From Jiella pacifica (GTDB lineage Bacteria > Pseudomonadota > Alphaproteobacteria > Rhizobiales > Rhizobiaceae), in NCBI RefSeq assembly GCF_010500815.1, contig NZ_JAAAMG010000016.1, positions 60,732-124,731 on the forward strand: a DNA stretch of 64,000 nt, in the 5' to 3' direction. How positions within the stretch are numbered: the stretch's first letter is position 1; each line of letters opens with the position of its first letter. A program made the position numbers and the translations under genes. The notes beneath the pieces were generated by a model that saw only the letters and a program-made list of their open reading frames with translations, was not told the DNA's origin and made no database searches. Shown in pieces: positions 6,511 through 15,314 of the stretch.

Positions 6511-8199
6511 ATGCGCCTGCGCCCCCGCCAGAAGACCTTCGTCGAGCGCAGCGTGGCTGCGCTCGCTTCCCGCGGCAACACGCTGGGCGTGGCGCCCACC
6601 GGTGCGGGCAAGACCATCATGCTCTCGGCGGTCACCGGCGAGATGATCGCAGACGGCGCGAAGGCCTGCGTGCTCGCCCATCGCGACGAGCTGACCGCGC
6701 AGAACCGCTCCAAGTTCCAGCGCGTGGTGCCGGGCGTCGCCACCTCGGTGATCGACGCCACGGAGAAGTCCTGGGGCGGCCAGGTCGCCTTCGCCATGGT
6801 GCCGACGCTGGCGCGCGCCTCGAACCTCGCCGACATGCCGCGTCTCGACCTGCTCGTCGTAGACGAGGCGCACCATGCCGTCGCCGACAGTTATCGCCGC
6901 ATCATCAACCGGGTGCGCGAGGTCAATCCCGACGCCCGCATCTTCGGGGTCACGGCGACGCCGAACCGTGGCGACAAGAAGGGCCTGCGCGAGGTCTTCG
7001 ACAACGTGGCCGACCAGGTGCGGCTGGGCGAGTTGATCGCCTCGGGCCACCTCGTCCCGCCGCGCACCTTCGTCATCGACGTGGGCGTGCAGGACGAGCT
7101 GCGTTCGGTCCGCAAGACCATGGCGGATTTCGACATGGCGGAGGTGGCGGGCATCATGGATCGCGCCCCCGTCACCGACGAGGTGATCCGCCACTGGAAG
7201 GAGAAGGCGGGCGACCGGCAGACCGTGGTGTTCTGCTCCACCGTCGCCCATGCCGAGCACGTCACCGACGCCTTCAGGGCGGCGGGCGTTTCCGCCGCGC
7301 TGATCCACGGGGATCTGGCGGCCGAGACCCGAAAGGCGATCCTCGCCGACTACGCGGCGGGCGACATCCGCGTCATCGTCAACGTGGCGGTGCTGACGGA
7401 GGGCTGGGACCATCCGCCCACTTCCTGCGTCGTGCTGCTGCGCCCCAGCTCCTACAAGTCCACCATGATCCAGATGGTCGGGCGCGGCCTGCGCACCGTC
7501 GACCCCGAGGAACACCCCGGCATCGTCAAGACCGACTGCGTCGTGCTGGATTTCGGCACCTCAAGCCTGATCCACGGCACGCTGGAACAGGATGTCGATC
7601 TCGACGGCAAGACCGAAACCGGCGAGGCGCCGACCAAGACCTGTCCGGCCTGCGAGGCGGAAATCCCGCTGGCCGCCACCGAATGCCCGCTCTGCGGCGA
7701 GGCTTTCCCGCGCGAGGATGAAGGCGCTGGTGAAGGTGGTGGCACCGCGCCGCTGTCGGGCTTCATGATGACGGAAATCGACCTGCTGAAGCGGTCCAGC
7801 TTCGCGTGGGTCGACCTCTACGGCACGGACGACGCGCTGATGGCCACGGGCTTCGCGGCCTGGGGCGGCATCTTCTGGCTGGACGGGGTCTGGTACGCCA
7901 TCGGCGGCGCGAAGGGCGAACGCCCGCATCTGCTGGGCGTGGGCGAGCGCACCGTCTGCCTCGCGCAGGCTGACGACTGGCTGAACACGCACGAGACCGA
8001 CGAGAGCGCCTTCAAGACCCGTTCCTGGCTCCGCCAGCCGCCGACCGAGAAGCAGCTCCAGTACCTGCCGCCCGAGTGCCGCCATGACTTCGGCCTGACG
8101 CGCTACCGCGCCTCCGCGCTGATGACCTTCGGCTTCAACAAGCGCGCCATCCGCCAGCTGATCGACACGGCGGCCTCTCCCGAACGGAGGGCTGCATGA
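6511..8199 (+). CDS. DEAD/DEAH-box helicase (superfamily 2) with zinc ribbon
   Basis: A 562-residue SF2 helicase. Motif I APTGAGKT lies at residues 28-35, motif II DEAH at 118-121, motif III as VTATP, and the second RecA domain carries QMVGRGLRT (motif VI). After the helicase core two CxxC pairs (CPACEAEIPL and CPLCGEAF) form a zinc ribbon, followed by a C-terminal domain ending in a short helical element. Such helicases are common in alphaproteobacterial prophages and are thought to unwind DNA during phage replication or recombination. The gene follows the ssDNA-binding candidate after 14 bases. Confidence 0.9.
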   Translation: MRLRPRQKTFVERSVAALASRGNTLGVAPTGAGKTIMLSAVTGEMIADGAKACVLAHRDELTAQNRSKFQRVVPGVATSVIDATEKSWGGQVAFAMVPTLARASNLADMPRLDLLVVDEAHHAVADSYRRIINRVREVNPDARIFGVTATPNRGDKKGLREVFDNVADQVRLGELIASGHLVPPRTFVIDVGVQDELRSVRKTMADFDMAEVAGIMDRAPVTDEVIRHWKEKAGDRQTVVFCSTVAHAEHVTDAFRAAGVSAALIHGDLAAETRKAILADYAAGDIRVIVNVAVLTEGWDHPPTSCVVLLRPSSYKSTMIQMVGRGLRTVDPEEHPGIVKTDCVVLDFGTSSLIHGTLEQDVDLDGKTETGEAPTKTCPACEAEIPLAATECPLCGEAFPREDEGAGEGGGTAPLSGFMMTEIDLLKRSSFAWVDLYGTDDALMATGFAAWGGIFWLDGVWYAIGGAKGERPHLLGVGERTVCLAQADDWLNTHETDESAFKTRSWLRQPPTEKQLQYLPPECRHDFGLTRYRASALMTFGFNKRAIRQLIDTAASPERRAA

Positions 8200-8202
8200 C
8201 CC

Positions 8203-8613
8203 ATGCCCACATCCACCCCCATCACCGCCGAGGACCGACGGCCGCTCTGGCATCCGCGTGGAACGCTCTGTGCTGTCTGCCGGCAACCCACCCGTGGTTT
8301 TGGCTGGTTCGATCCGCACCGGTCGAAGCGGCCCCGGCCCTCGGTCTGGTTCTGCTCAATGCCCTGCCAGTCCTTCTGGACGCGCTTGGCGCGGGAGCGT
8401 TTCGCCATGGTTGACCTGACCGAGGAGGAGCGCGCCGCGATCACCGCCACCATGAAGCGCGTCGCCCTGCTGATGGACGAGATCGGCTGGGCCACCCCGC
8501 TCGCCGATCTGACCGAGCCGCAGGTGCGCGCGCTGATCGAGGAAGCCGTCGAGGGCTTCCGCGAGGCCATGTCCGACATCGCCCGGGCGCAGACGCCGGA
8601 GGTGCCGTTTTGA
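8203..8613 (+). CDS. Zinc-finger protein, DUF6511-like
   Basis: A 136-residue protein. The N-terminal half has a treble-clef-like Cys arrangement (CAVCRQPTRGFGWFDP then WFCSMPCQSFW), and the C-terminal half is an acidic helical domain beginning MVDLTEEERAAIT. I associate this composition with DUF6511 from alphaproteobacterial phages, though I cannot confirm the number. The gene starts four bases after the helicase stop. Its role is unknown; zinc fingers with conserved aromatics in such operons usually bind DNA. Confidence 0.6.
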   Translation: MPTSTPITAEDRRPLWHPRGTLCAVCRQPTRGFGWFDPHRSKRPRPSVWFCSMPCQSFWTRLARERFAMVDLTEEERAAITATMKRVALLMDEIGWATPLADLTEPQVRALIEEAVEGFREAMSDIARAQTPEVPF

Positions 8614-9011
8614 CCAAGCTCTGCACGAAATGCGGCGTCGAGAAGGACGTCTGCGAGTTCGGACGCCGCCGGCTCAGTCCCGATGGTCGGCAGACCTGGT
8701 GCCGCGACTGCCGCCGGGAATACCAGCGCGCCTACGCGCAGAAATTCAGGAACCCCGAGAAGCATCGGGAGGCGCAGCGTCGCTATCGCCTGCGCCACGC
8801 CGAGAAATATCGGGCCCACAGCATCGTCCGGCATGCCGTCAAGGCTTGTCGGATCGTCGTGCCGGTCTGGTGTCAGCGATGTGGCTGCGTGACCGACCTC
8901 GAAGCGCATCACCACGACTATGACGCGCCGCTCTCGGTCGAATGGCTCTGCTCGACCTGCCACGGGCTCGCCCACCGCAGCTACGAGGGAGGCCAGCATG
9001 CTGGACTATAA
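8610..9011 (+). CDS. HNH-like zinc protein (putative endonuclease)
   Basis: A 133-residue protein with an N-terminal zinc ribbon (CTKCGVEKDVCEF...WCRDCRREY), a basic coiled stretch of Arg/Lys/Tyr-rich repeats, and a C-terminal CQRCG...EAHHHDYD...LCSTCHGLAH that matches the zinc-chelated HNH nuclease fold. The start is TTG at 8610 with a GGAGGT upstream, overlapping the previous stop by four bases; no ATG is available nearby. It overlaps the next gene by 14 bases. It may nick DNA for replication, recombination or packaging. Confidence 0.65.
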   Translation: MTKLCTKCGVEKDVCEFGRRRLSPDGRQTWCRDCRREYQRAYAQKFRNPEKHREAQRRYRLRHAEKYRAHSIVRHAVKACRIVVPVWCQRCGCVTDLEAHHHDYDAPLSVEWLCSTCHGLAHRSYEGGQHAGL

Positions 9012-9765
9012 CCGCCGCCCCAGCTTTGCCGACAAGGTCAACGCCGCCGTCGATCGGGCGCTCACGGCCGATCAGGCGACGCGGCCGCCCCGCGACTATC
9101 TCGGCGGCTCGCGCCTCGGCCATGCCTGCGAGCGCGCCCTTCAGTTCGAGTTCACGGCGACGCCGAAGGACGAGGGCCAAGACTTCAGCGGCCAATCGCT
9201 GCGCATCTTCGCCATCGGCCATGCGCTCGAGGATCTGGCCGTCGCCTGGCTGCGCGGCGCGGGCTTCGACCTCTACACCCGGAAAGGCAACCGGCCCGAT
9301 GGCGGCCAGTTCGGTTTCTCGGTCGCTGGCGGGCGCATCCGCGGTCATGTCGACGGCATCATTGCCGCCGGGCCCGAGGGCTTCGGTCTGGCCGTTCCCG
9401 CACTCTGGGAATGCAAGACGATGAACGCGAAGAACTGGCGCGCCTGCGTCAAGGACGGCGTGACGAAATCCAAGCCGGTCTACGCCGCCCAGATCGCGCT
9501 CTACCAAGCCTACATGGAAGGGACGGTCCCCGGCATCTCGGCCGCGCCCGCGCTCTTCACCGCGATCAACAAGGACACCGCCGAGCTTCATCATGAGCTG
9601 GTGCCTTTCGACGCCGATCTCGCGCAGCGCATGTCGGACCGCGGGGTGCGGATCCTTCAGGCGACCGATGCGGGCGAGCTTCTGCCGCGCGTCGCCACCA
9701 CGCCCGACTTCTTCGAATGCCGCTTCTGCCCCTGGTCCGAGCGCTGCTGGGGGCTTCCCGCATGA
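8998..9765 (+). CDS. Cas4-like PD-(D/E)XK nuclease with Fe-S cysteines
   Basis: A 255-residue nuclease. The catalytic core is readable: GHALED near residues 75-80, the acidic GHVDG (Asp119) and WECK with Glu138 and Lys140. Four cysteines, C44 plus C241, C244 and C250, give the one-plus-three layout that holds a 4Fe-4S cluster in Cas4 and AddB-type nucleases. The enzyme probably resects or trims DNA ends for the phage recombination system together with the RecA-like ATPase. The ATG sits behind GGGAGG and the stop overlaps the primase/helicase start. There is no CRISPR locus in the window, so a role in spacer acquisition is not implied. Confidence 0.82.
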   Translation: MLDYNRRPSFADKVNAAVDRALTADQATRPPRDYLGGSRLGHACERALQFEFTATPKDEGQDFSGQSLRIFAIGHALEDLAVAWLRGAGFDLYTRKGNRPDGGQFGFSVAGGRIRGHVDGIIAAGPEGFGLAVPALWECKTMNAKNWRACVKDGVTKSKPVYAAQIALYQAYMEGTVPGISAAPALFTAINKDTAELHHELVPFDADLAQRMSDRGVRILQATDAGELLPRVATTPDFFECRFCPWSERCWGLPA

Positions 9766-12083
9766 GCGACGACGGCATCCTGCACTTCAACCCGTGGATG
9801 GACTTCAACGACGGGCCACCGTCCGAGAACCCGTTCGGCTGCGACCCTGATCCCGAGCAGATCGCCGTGTTCCTCGACACCGTGTTCAGCTGGTGCGAGG
9901 GGCTGATCCCGCTACGCGGCTTCGTCGACAAGGGTCAGGGCCGGGACGGCAAGCCGCACAACATCTGGATCCCGGCCGACGACACTGCGCCCGAGAAACT
10001 CACAACCTTCGCCGGATGGGCGAACCGCGAAGGTGCCGCCGTCTATGTCATTCCCGGCACGGTCGAGGAACAGGGCCAGGCCCGCGCCGCCGATGTGCTG
10101 CAGATGCAGGCCATCGTCGTCGATCTGGACGCGGGTGACATCCCGGCCAAGCTGGACCATGTCACCCGCCACCTCGGAACGCCGACGCTGATCATCGAAA
10201 GCGGCGGGCGCACGCCCGAGGGTGCCGCGAAGCTCCATGTCTGGTGGAAACTGACCGAACCCGCCGAGGGCGAGGATCTGGCCACCCTCTGCCGCCTGCG
10301 CGGCGAGATCGCCGTGAAGGTCGGCGGCGACACGCATTTCCGCTCGGCGCACCAGCCGATCCGGGTGCCCGGCACGGTCTATCACAAGCATGGCCATCAA
10401 CGCCTCGTGCAGATCCGCGAACATCGCGACGTCGAGGTGGATCTTGCGGATTTCGCCGAAAAGGTCGGCGAGATGCCGCCGCTGCCCGGTGTGGGCTTTG
10501 CCAGCGACGTTGCCGCGCCGACCGCGAAGCCCGGCATCGACGCCGTGCTCACCACGCCGGTGCGCGAAGGCGCGGTGGACGACTGGTCCCGCTTCCAGGG
10601 GGCAAGCGCCGCCATCGGCCATTACGTACGCCTGGTGCACGAGGGCCGCCTCGACCCCTTCGCGGGCTGGGAGGCGATCTGCGGCTACAACGCCGCCATG
10701 TTGCGACCGTCCTGGCCGCTCGATCGGCTGATGGCCGAGTCCGAACGGCTCTGGGCGTTGCATGTGAAGCGCAACGGTCCGCCGCTCCTGCGCGCGGCCC
10801 ACGCCGGTGCCCCGGCCAGCCCGCTGCCGACATTCAGCCTCGGCGCGCTGCTCGACGACACGAGCCCGATGCCCGAGGACATCATCGGTCCGCGCGTGCT
10901 GACGCCGGGCGGTCTCCTGGTGCTGGGGGGCGCGCCCAAGGTCGGCAAGAGTGACTTCCTGATCTCCTGGCTCGTGCACATGGCGGCGGGCGTGCCGTTC
11001 CTCGGCTTCACGCCGCCCCGGCCGCTGCGCGTGTTCTACCTGCAGGCCGAGATCCAGTATCACTACCTGCGCGAGCGCATGCAGCAGATCGCTCTGGCCG
11101 CCGCCGTGATCGCCGCCGCGCGCGACACCTTCATCGCCACGCCCAAGCTGAAGCTGCTGCTCGACGCGGAGGGCGTCGCCCGCGTGGCCGAGGCGATGCG
11201 GGCCGCATTCGCCGACGCGCCGCCCGACATCATCGTCATCGACCCGATCCGCAATCTCTTCGACGGCGGACCTGAGGGGGGCGGCGAGAACGACAACACC
11301 GCCATGATGTTCTTCCTGAAGGACCGCGTGGAGCTCCTGCGCGAGGCGGTCAATCCGGATGCGGGCGTCATCCTCGCTCACCACACCCGCAAGGCCAGCA
11401 AGCACCAGGTCAAGGACGATCCCTTCCTCGCGCTCTCCGGCGCCAGCGCGCTGCGCGGCTTCTACACCTCAGGTCTGCTCATGCACCGACCAGACGAGGA
11501 TAGCACCGTCCGCAGGCTGGAGATCGAGCTTCGGAACGGCCCTGCGCTGCCGGGCAAGCTCATCGACAAGGTGAAGGGCGAGTGGGTCGAGCTGAATCCG
11601 ATGAACGAGCGCCTGGTGCGCAAGGAGGTCGGCGCCAAACTCGATGCCGAACGGCTGCGCAAGCACGATGTCATCCTCGGCATGTTGCTGGATGAGGCGG
11701 CGAGCGAGCGCCTCTACACCGCGATGCAGTTCGCCGAGACCTTCGAGAACCGGGGAGGTCTGGGCAGCAAGCACACGATCCGCGAGCGCCTCAGCGTGCT
11801 GGCGACCAAGGGCTTCGTGAAGTTCCTGCGCGACGCCTCGGGGTTCGGCTTCCCCGTCACCCGGTCGCGGTTCGGCTATCTCTGCGTCGAGGGCATGCAG
11901 TTCGGCGCGCCCGTCGAGCATGTCGATCCGGACACCGGCGAGGTCGCCACAACCGCCCGTCCGGTCCTGCCCAGCCACTTCAAATGCCCCCAGTCCGGAC
12001 TCTGCCTGCAGGTCGAAAACCCCGCCGTCTGGGTCTACCCGGAGGGGCTCGAGGACGACCTAACTCATATGAGTGAGGCCTGA
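9762..12083 (+). CDS. Phage primase/helicase (RepA-like AAA_25 ATPase)
   Basis: A 773-residue protein. The N-terminal part (about 1-250) resembles DNA primase/RepB-type domains, with IVVDLDAGD as a candidate metal-binding acid pair and a Gly-rich HVWWKL strand. The central RecA-like domain has Walker A GGAPKVGKS near residue 390 and Walker B DIIVIDPI, as in hexameric RepA/AAA_25 helicases. The C-terminal region looks like a winged-helix domain. It should prime and unwind phage DNA at the origin. The start ATG overlaps the nuclease stop. Repeats just after the gene are origin candidates. Confidence 0.82.
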   Translation: MSDDGILHFNPWMDFNDGPPSENPFGCDPDPEQIAVFLDTVFSWCEGLIPLRGFVDKGQGRDGKPHNIWIPADDTAPEKLTTFAGWANREGAAVYVIPGTVEEQGQARAADVLQMQAIVVDLDAGDIPAKLDHVTRHLGTPTLIIESGGRTPEGAAKLHVWWKLTEPAEGEDLATLCRLRGEIAVKVGGDTHFRSAHQPIRVPGTVYHKHGHQRLVQIREHRDVEVDLADFAEKVGEMPPLPGVGFASDVAAPTAKPGIDAVLTTPVREGAVDDWSRFQGASAAIGHYVRLVHEGRLDPFAGWEAICGYNAAMLRPSWPLDRLMAESERLWALHVKRNGPPLLRAAHAGAPASPLPTFSLGALLDDTSPMPEDIIGPRVLTPGGLLVLGGAPKVGKSDFLISWLVHMAAGVPFLGFTPPRPLRVFYLQAEIQYHYLRERMQQIALAAAVIAAARDTFIATPKLKLLLDAEGVARVAEAMRAAFADAPPDIIVIDPIRNLFDGGPEGGGENDNTAMMFFLKDRVELLREAVNPDAGVILAHHTRKASKHQVKDDPFLALSGASALRGFYTSGLLMHRPDEDSTVRRLEIELRNGPALPGKLIDKVKGEWVELNPMNERLVRKEVGAKLDAERLRKHDVILGMLLDEAASERLYTAMQFAETFENRGGLGSKHTIRERLSVLATKGFVKFLRDASGFGFPVTRSRFGYLCVEGMQFGAPVEHVDPDTGEVATTARPVLPSHFKCPQSGLCLQVENPAVWVYPEGLEDDLTHMSEA

Positions 12084-12292
12084 CTCATATGACAGCGCCA
12101 ACTGTGCACTCAACGAAATCAACGGGTTACGGGCAAATAAGAGTTAGGTCCCTAACTCATGCCCGAAGACTTCATGAAGTCTTATTCCGCAATGATTCCA
12201 GCCACTTGAACGCCCCGGAACAGTTAGGTGTCAAACCCCCATACTACGTATGGGAGGGCCACCCCACAGGGTTGGCCACTCCTCCCATACGT
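12059..12292. repeat. Palindrome- and iteron-like intergenic region
   Basis: The gap after the primase/helicase (12084-12423) holds no convincing gene. Three direct copies of CCT(A/G)ACTCAT start at 12059, 12079 and 12151, with an inverted GAGTTAGG at 12141. ACTCATATGAGT (12063-12074) and AAGACTTCATGAAGTCTT (12166-12183) are perfect palindromes. ACGTATGGGAGG (12246-12257) and CCTCCCATACGT (12281-12292) form a 12-bp inverted repeat. The stretch is more AT-rich than its surroundings and looks like an origin or operator cluster. From 12293 to 12423 I see only the next gene's leader. Confidence 0.6.
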
Positions 12293-12423
12293 CCGGGTCA
12301 GCCGCGCGCGCCGCCGTGACGCTCCCTTGTGCTCTCCGATCCGACGACGGCGGGCCCGTACCGCCAAGCACCAGACCGCCGTCGTCTTCCACCACCACAG
12401 GCCACCGGCAAAGGAGACCCATC

Positions 12424-12963
12424 ATGGCTCAGCCGACTCTGATCCCGAATTGCGACGGCGCAAGGTTTGAATCGCTGCCGCTCGACACCTCCCGCAACCG
12501 CTGCATCCTCGCCCTCGACCTCGGCACCACGACTGGCTGGGCGATCCGCGGCCATGACGGTCTGATCACCAGCGGCACCGTCTCGCTCCGCCCCGGCCGC
12601 TTCGATGGCGGCGGCATGCGCTACCTGCGCTTCACCAACTGGCTGACCGAGATCGACCGGCTGTCCGGTCCTGTCGCCGCCATCTGGTTCGAGGAAGTCC
12701 GCCGCCACGCGGGCACCGACGCGAGCCATATCTACGGCGGGCTTATGGCCACGCTGACCGCATGGGCGGAACTTCGCGGCGTGCCGTACGAGGGCGTGCC
12801 GGTCGGCACGATCAAGCGCCACGCCTCGGGCAAGGGCAACGCCGACAAGGCCACCATGGTCGCCGCCGTCCGCGCCCGCGGCTTCAGCCCGGCCGACGAC
12901 AACGAGGCCGACGCCATCGCCATCCTGCTCTGGGCGATCGAGACGAAAGGGGGTGTCGCATGA
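12424..12963 (+). CDS. RuvC-like Holliday junction resolvase
   Basis: A 179-residue protein with the RNase H-fold pattern of RuvC: a first strand with LALDLGTTTGWA (Asp32), a second acidic site in IWFEEVRRH (Glu90/91) and a C-terminal DNEADAIAI (Asp159, Asp163). It resembles the phage proteins annotated as crossover-junction endodeoxyribonuclease RuvC and would resolve branched DNA before packaging. AAAGGAG precedes the ATG at 12424; a longer in-frame extension upstream runs through the palindromic region and is not credible. Its stop overlaps the next gene by ATGA. Confidence 0.82.
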   Translation: MAQPTLIPNCDGARFESLPLDTSRNRCILALDLGTTTGWAIRGHDGLITSGTVSLRPGRFDGGGMRYLRFTNWLTEIDRLSGPVAAIWFEEVRRHAGTDASHIYGGLMATLTAWAELRGVPYEGVPVGTIKRHASGKGNADKATMVAAVRARGFSPADDNEADAIAILLWAIETKGGVA

Positions 12964-13160
12964 GGTGGCACCCCCATGGCTACGGCGGTCGGCGCCGGGA
13001 TCCCGAACAGGTCAAGCGCGAGGGCTGGCAGGAACAGGGCGTCCTCGCGGTCTCCGCTGATGACGACCGCCTCACCTGGCCCGAGCGTGAACTGGTCCGC
13101 CAGCTGGGCGAGAAGCTCTACGGCCCGCGCCCTTCCGACAGGGAGGCGCGGCATGGCTGA
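12960..13160 (+). CDS. Small hypothetical protein (66 aa)
   Basis: A 66-residue basic protein (MRWHPHGYGGRRRDPEQVKR) ending with LGEKLYGPRPSDREARHG. It is bracketed by a four-base ATGA overlap with the resolvase gene and an overlap with the DUF6362 gene, so translational coupling supports it as real. It is rich in His, Trp and Arg near the N-terminus. I recognise no family. Confidence 0.55.
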   Translation: MRWHPHGYGGRRRDPEQVKREGWQEQGVLAVSADDDRLTWPERELVRQLGEKLYGPRPSDREARHG

Positions 13161-13533
13161 TCGCGAATGGACCGCCGACTGCGTCGCCGATCATTTCGAG
13201 GAGGCATTCCGCACCCTGCGCAAGCTGCCGCCGGTGAAGGCACAGGGCTACTTCAACACCTGGCCCGACATCGTGCGGACCAGCCGCGAGATCGCCGCGA
13301 TGGAGCCGCAGCCGATGCGGGTCTGGCCCTCTGCCGCCGCGATCACCCGGCTTGAGCAGACCTTCGACTGGGTGCTCTGGATCGAGGAGGCGGAGCGCAA
13401 GCTGGTCTGGTCGCGTGCGGCCCGGGTGCCGTGGAAGCAGATCAGCGGCGAGCTGGGGTGCGACCGCACGACCGCCTGGCGGCGCTGGCAACTGGCGCTG
13501 ACCAAGATCGCCGCGCGGCTGAATGCACAGTGA
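13153..13533 (+). CDS. DUF6362 family phage protein
   Basis: A 126-residue protein beginning MADREWTADCVADHFEEAF, with the conserved core YFNTWPDIVRT and a C-terminal helix-turn-helix-like segment VPWKQISGELGCDRTTAWRR. It matches my memory of DUF6362 proteins found at this point of alphaproteobacterial prophages, between a RuvC-like resolvase and methyltransferases. The HTH-like end suggests DNA binding, perhaps a late-gene regulator. It is the last gene before a terminator at 13603. Confidence 0.75.
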   Translation: MADREWTADCVADHFEEAFRTLRKLPPVKAQGYFNTWPDIVRTSREIAAMEPQPMRVWPSAAAITRLEQTFDWVLWIEEAERKLVWSRAARVPWKQISGELGCDRTTAWRRWQLALTKIAARLNAQ

Positions 13534-13602
13534 CTCCAATGTGTTGCAACACTTTTTCCTTCGACATCTGCAACATGATCGTGCTATTCCGAAGGCAAGA
13601 TG

Positions 13603-13635
13603 GGGAGAGTGCGCTGGAAGCTCGCTCTCCCTTTT
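13603..13635 (+). terminator. Rho-independent terminator after the early operon
   Basis: GGGAGAG (13603-13609) pairs with CTCTCCC (13625-13631), followed at once by TTTT (13632-13635). It lies about 70 bases behind the DUF6362 gene and would close the replication operon. Confidence 0.55.
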
Positions 13636-13948
13636 GCGTTGACGGGGGCCTTCTGGACCCCGGTATCCAGCGAGGGTCCGGCCGGGGTCCAGCCCACGGC
13701 AGTTTCTGGTTCCTTCCTGGCGACATTTGTATGCTGGCGGGCGAAGCGCGGAACATCGCCAGCGACAGGGCCGGATTTTTGGGAAGCCACCCGGAAGCCG
13801 GAGCCACGCGCGCCCCGCGCAAACACCAATGAACGCTGGCCTTCCGACCGGACACCGCTGGTGGCCGCTGGACCCCGTGTGGAGTCCGGCCCGGCATCCG
13901 GAGTCCGGAAGCCACCGGCATCCACCCGACCGAGGAACCGTGCCCATC
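13636..13948. other. Intergenic stretch with no recognisable gene
   Basis: About 310 bases between the terminator and the methyltransferase gene. It is GC-rich and contains repeated short GGTCC/GGAGTCC/CCGG words, which make spurious frames on both strands. I see no gene here; it probably carries the promoter of the methyltransferase genes. Confidence 0.5.
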
Positions 13949-15313
13949 ATGACGTTGAGCTTCGCCCCGGACGCGATCGAGACGTGGCCGCTGTCGCGCC
14001 TCCAGCCCTACGCGAAGAACGCGAAGGCGCATGGCGCGGATCAGGTCGCGAAGATCGCCGCCAGCATGGCCGAGTTCGGCTGGACCGTGCCCTGCCTCGT
14101 CGGCGAGGACGGCGAACTGATAGCAGGCCACGGGCGCGTGCTGGCCGCGACGCAGCTCGGGCTGACCGAGGCGCCGGTGATCGTGCTCGGGCACCTGACC
14201 GAAGCGCAGCGCCGGGCGTACCGGATTGCGGACAACAAGCTGACGGAACTCGGCACCTGGGACGAGGCGCTGCTGTCGGCGGAACTGAACGACCTGCTGG
14301 CCGAAGACTTCGACCTGTCGCTGGTCGGGTTTTCCGATGGCGAACTCGACAAGCTGCTGGCCTTCGATCTCGACGGTGGCGGCGAGGAAGAGGGCGCCGG
14401 GGGCTCCGTGCCGCCGGTGACCATCCCCGAACCCCCACGCAATCCGGCGTCGCGGACGGGCGATCTCTGGATCCTCGGCGATCACCGGCTGCTCTGCGGC
14501 GACAGCACCAGCGCGGCCGATGTGCGCCGCCTGATGAACGGTGAGCGCGCGATCCTTTTCGCGACCGATCCACCGTATCTCGTCGACTACGACGGCTCGA
14601 ACCATCCGACCCGCAACAAGGACTGGTCGGCGTCCTACGGCACGACTTGGGACGACAGTTCGCAGGGCGCGGAACTCTATGACGGGTTCATCGCTGCAGC
14701 CGTGGCGGAAGCCATCGCCGAGGATGCTGCCTGGTACTGCTGGCACGCCTCGCGCCGCCAGGCGATGCTGGAAGCCTGCTGGGAGAAGGCAGGCGCCTTT
14801 GTGCATCAGCAAATCATCTGGGTGAAAGACCGGGGCGTCCTGACCCGGTCGCATTACCTCTGGAAGCACGAGCCCTGTTTCATGGGCTGGCGTCGCCCGA
14901 ACCGCCCGCCGAAGGTGGCCGAGGAAACGCTGCCATCGACATGGGCGCTTCCCAGCTTCGCCAAGGATGACCGGCCTGACCATCCGACGCCGAAGCCGCT
15001 CGACGCCTTCGGGATCCCGATGCGCCAGCATGTGGCGCGGGGCGGCCTCTGCTATGAGCCGTTCTCCGGCTCCGGGTCGCAGATCATGGCGGGCGAGGCC
15101 AATGGCCGCCGCGTCTTCGCAATGGAGATCAGCGCGGCGTATGTCGATGTCGCCGTGGAGCGTTGGCAGGCCGAAACCGACAAGGACGCGATCCTCGACG
15201 GCGACGGCCGGACCTTCGCGCAGGTGAAGGCGGAGCGGCTGGGCGACGTCACCGATACGCCGGACACGGACGCCGAACCCGAACCCGCGCGAAAGCGCCA
15301 GACCGCCGCGTGA
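13949..15313 (+). CDS. ParB-domain / N6-adenine or N4-cytosine DNA methyltransferase
   Basis: A 454-residue fusion. Residues 1-130 are a ParB/Srx-type domain (RLQPYAKNAKAHGADQVAKI, GHGRVLAATQLG). The rest is a group-beta amino-methyltransferase with catalytic motif IV ATDPPY at 205-210 and the AdoMet-binding motif PFSGSGS near 370-376. This architecture is very common in alphaproteobacterial prophages and protects phage DNA from host restriction or marks it. The start ATG 13949 follows CGAGGAACC. No cognate endonuclease gene is seen, so it is an orphan methyltransferase. Confidence 0.88.
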   Translation: MTLSFAPDAIETWPLSRLQPYAKNAKAHGADQVAKIAASMAEFGWTVPCLVGEDGELIAGHGRVLAATQLGLTEAPVIVLGHLTEAQRRAYRIADNKLTELGTWDEALLSAELNDLLAEDFDLSLVGFSDGELDKLLAFDLDGGGEEEGAGGSVPPVTIPEPPRNPASRTGDLWILGDHRLLCGDSTSAADVRRLMNGERAILFATDPPYLVDYDGSNHPTRNKDWSASYGTTWDDSSQGAELYDGFIAAAVAEAIAEDAAWYCWHASRRQAMLEACWEKAGAFVHQQIIWVKDRGVLTRSHYLWKHEPCFMGWRRPNRPPKVAEETLPSTWALPSFAKDDRPDHPTPKPLDAFGIPMRQHVARGGLCYEPFSGSGSQIMAGEANGRRVFAMEISAAYVDVAVERWQAETDKDAILDGDGRTFAQVKAERLGDVTDTPDTDAEPEPARKRQTAA

Positions 15314-15314
15314 C

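Noticed and set aside
12246..12292. The 12-bp inverted repeat considered as a terminator of the primase operon
   Set aside because: There is no T-tract and the loop is 23 bases; it fits an operator or origin element better.
12089..12319. Plus-strand frame of 76 codons in the palindromic gap
   Set aside because: It runs across several perfect palindromes, has no binding site and ends in a Pro-rich tail; the DNA features are the more likely function.
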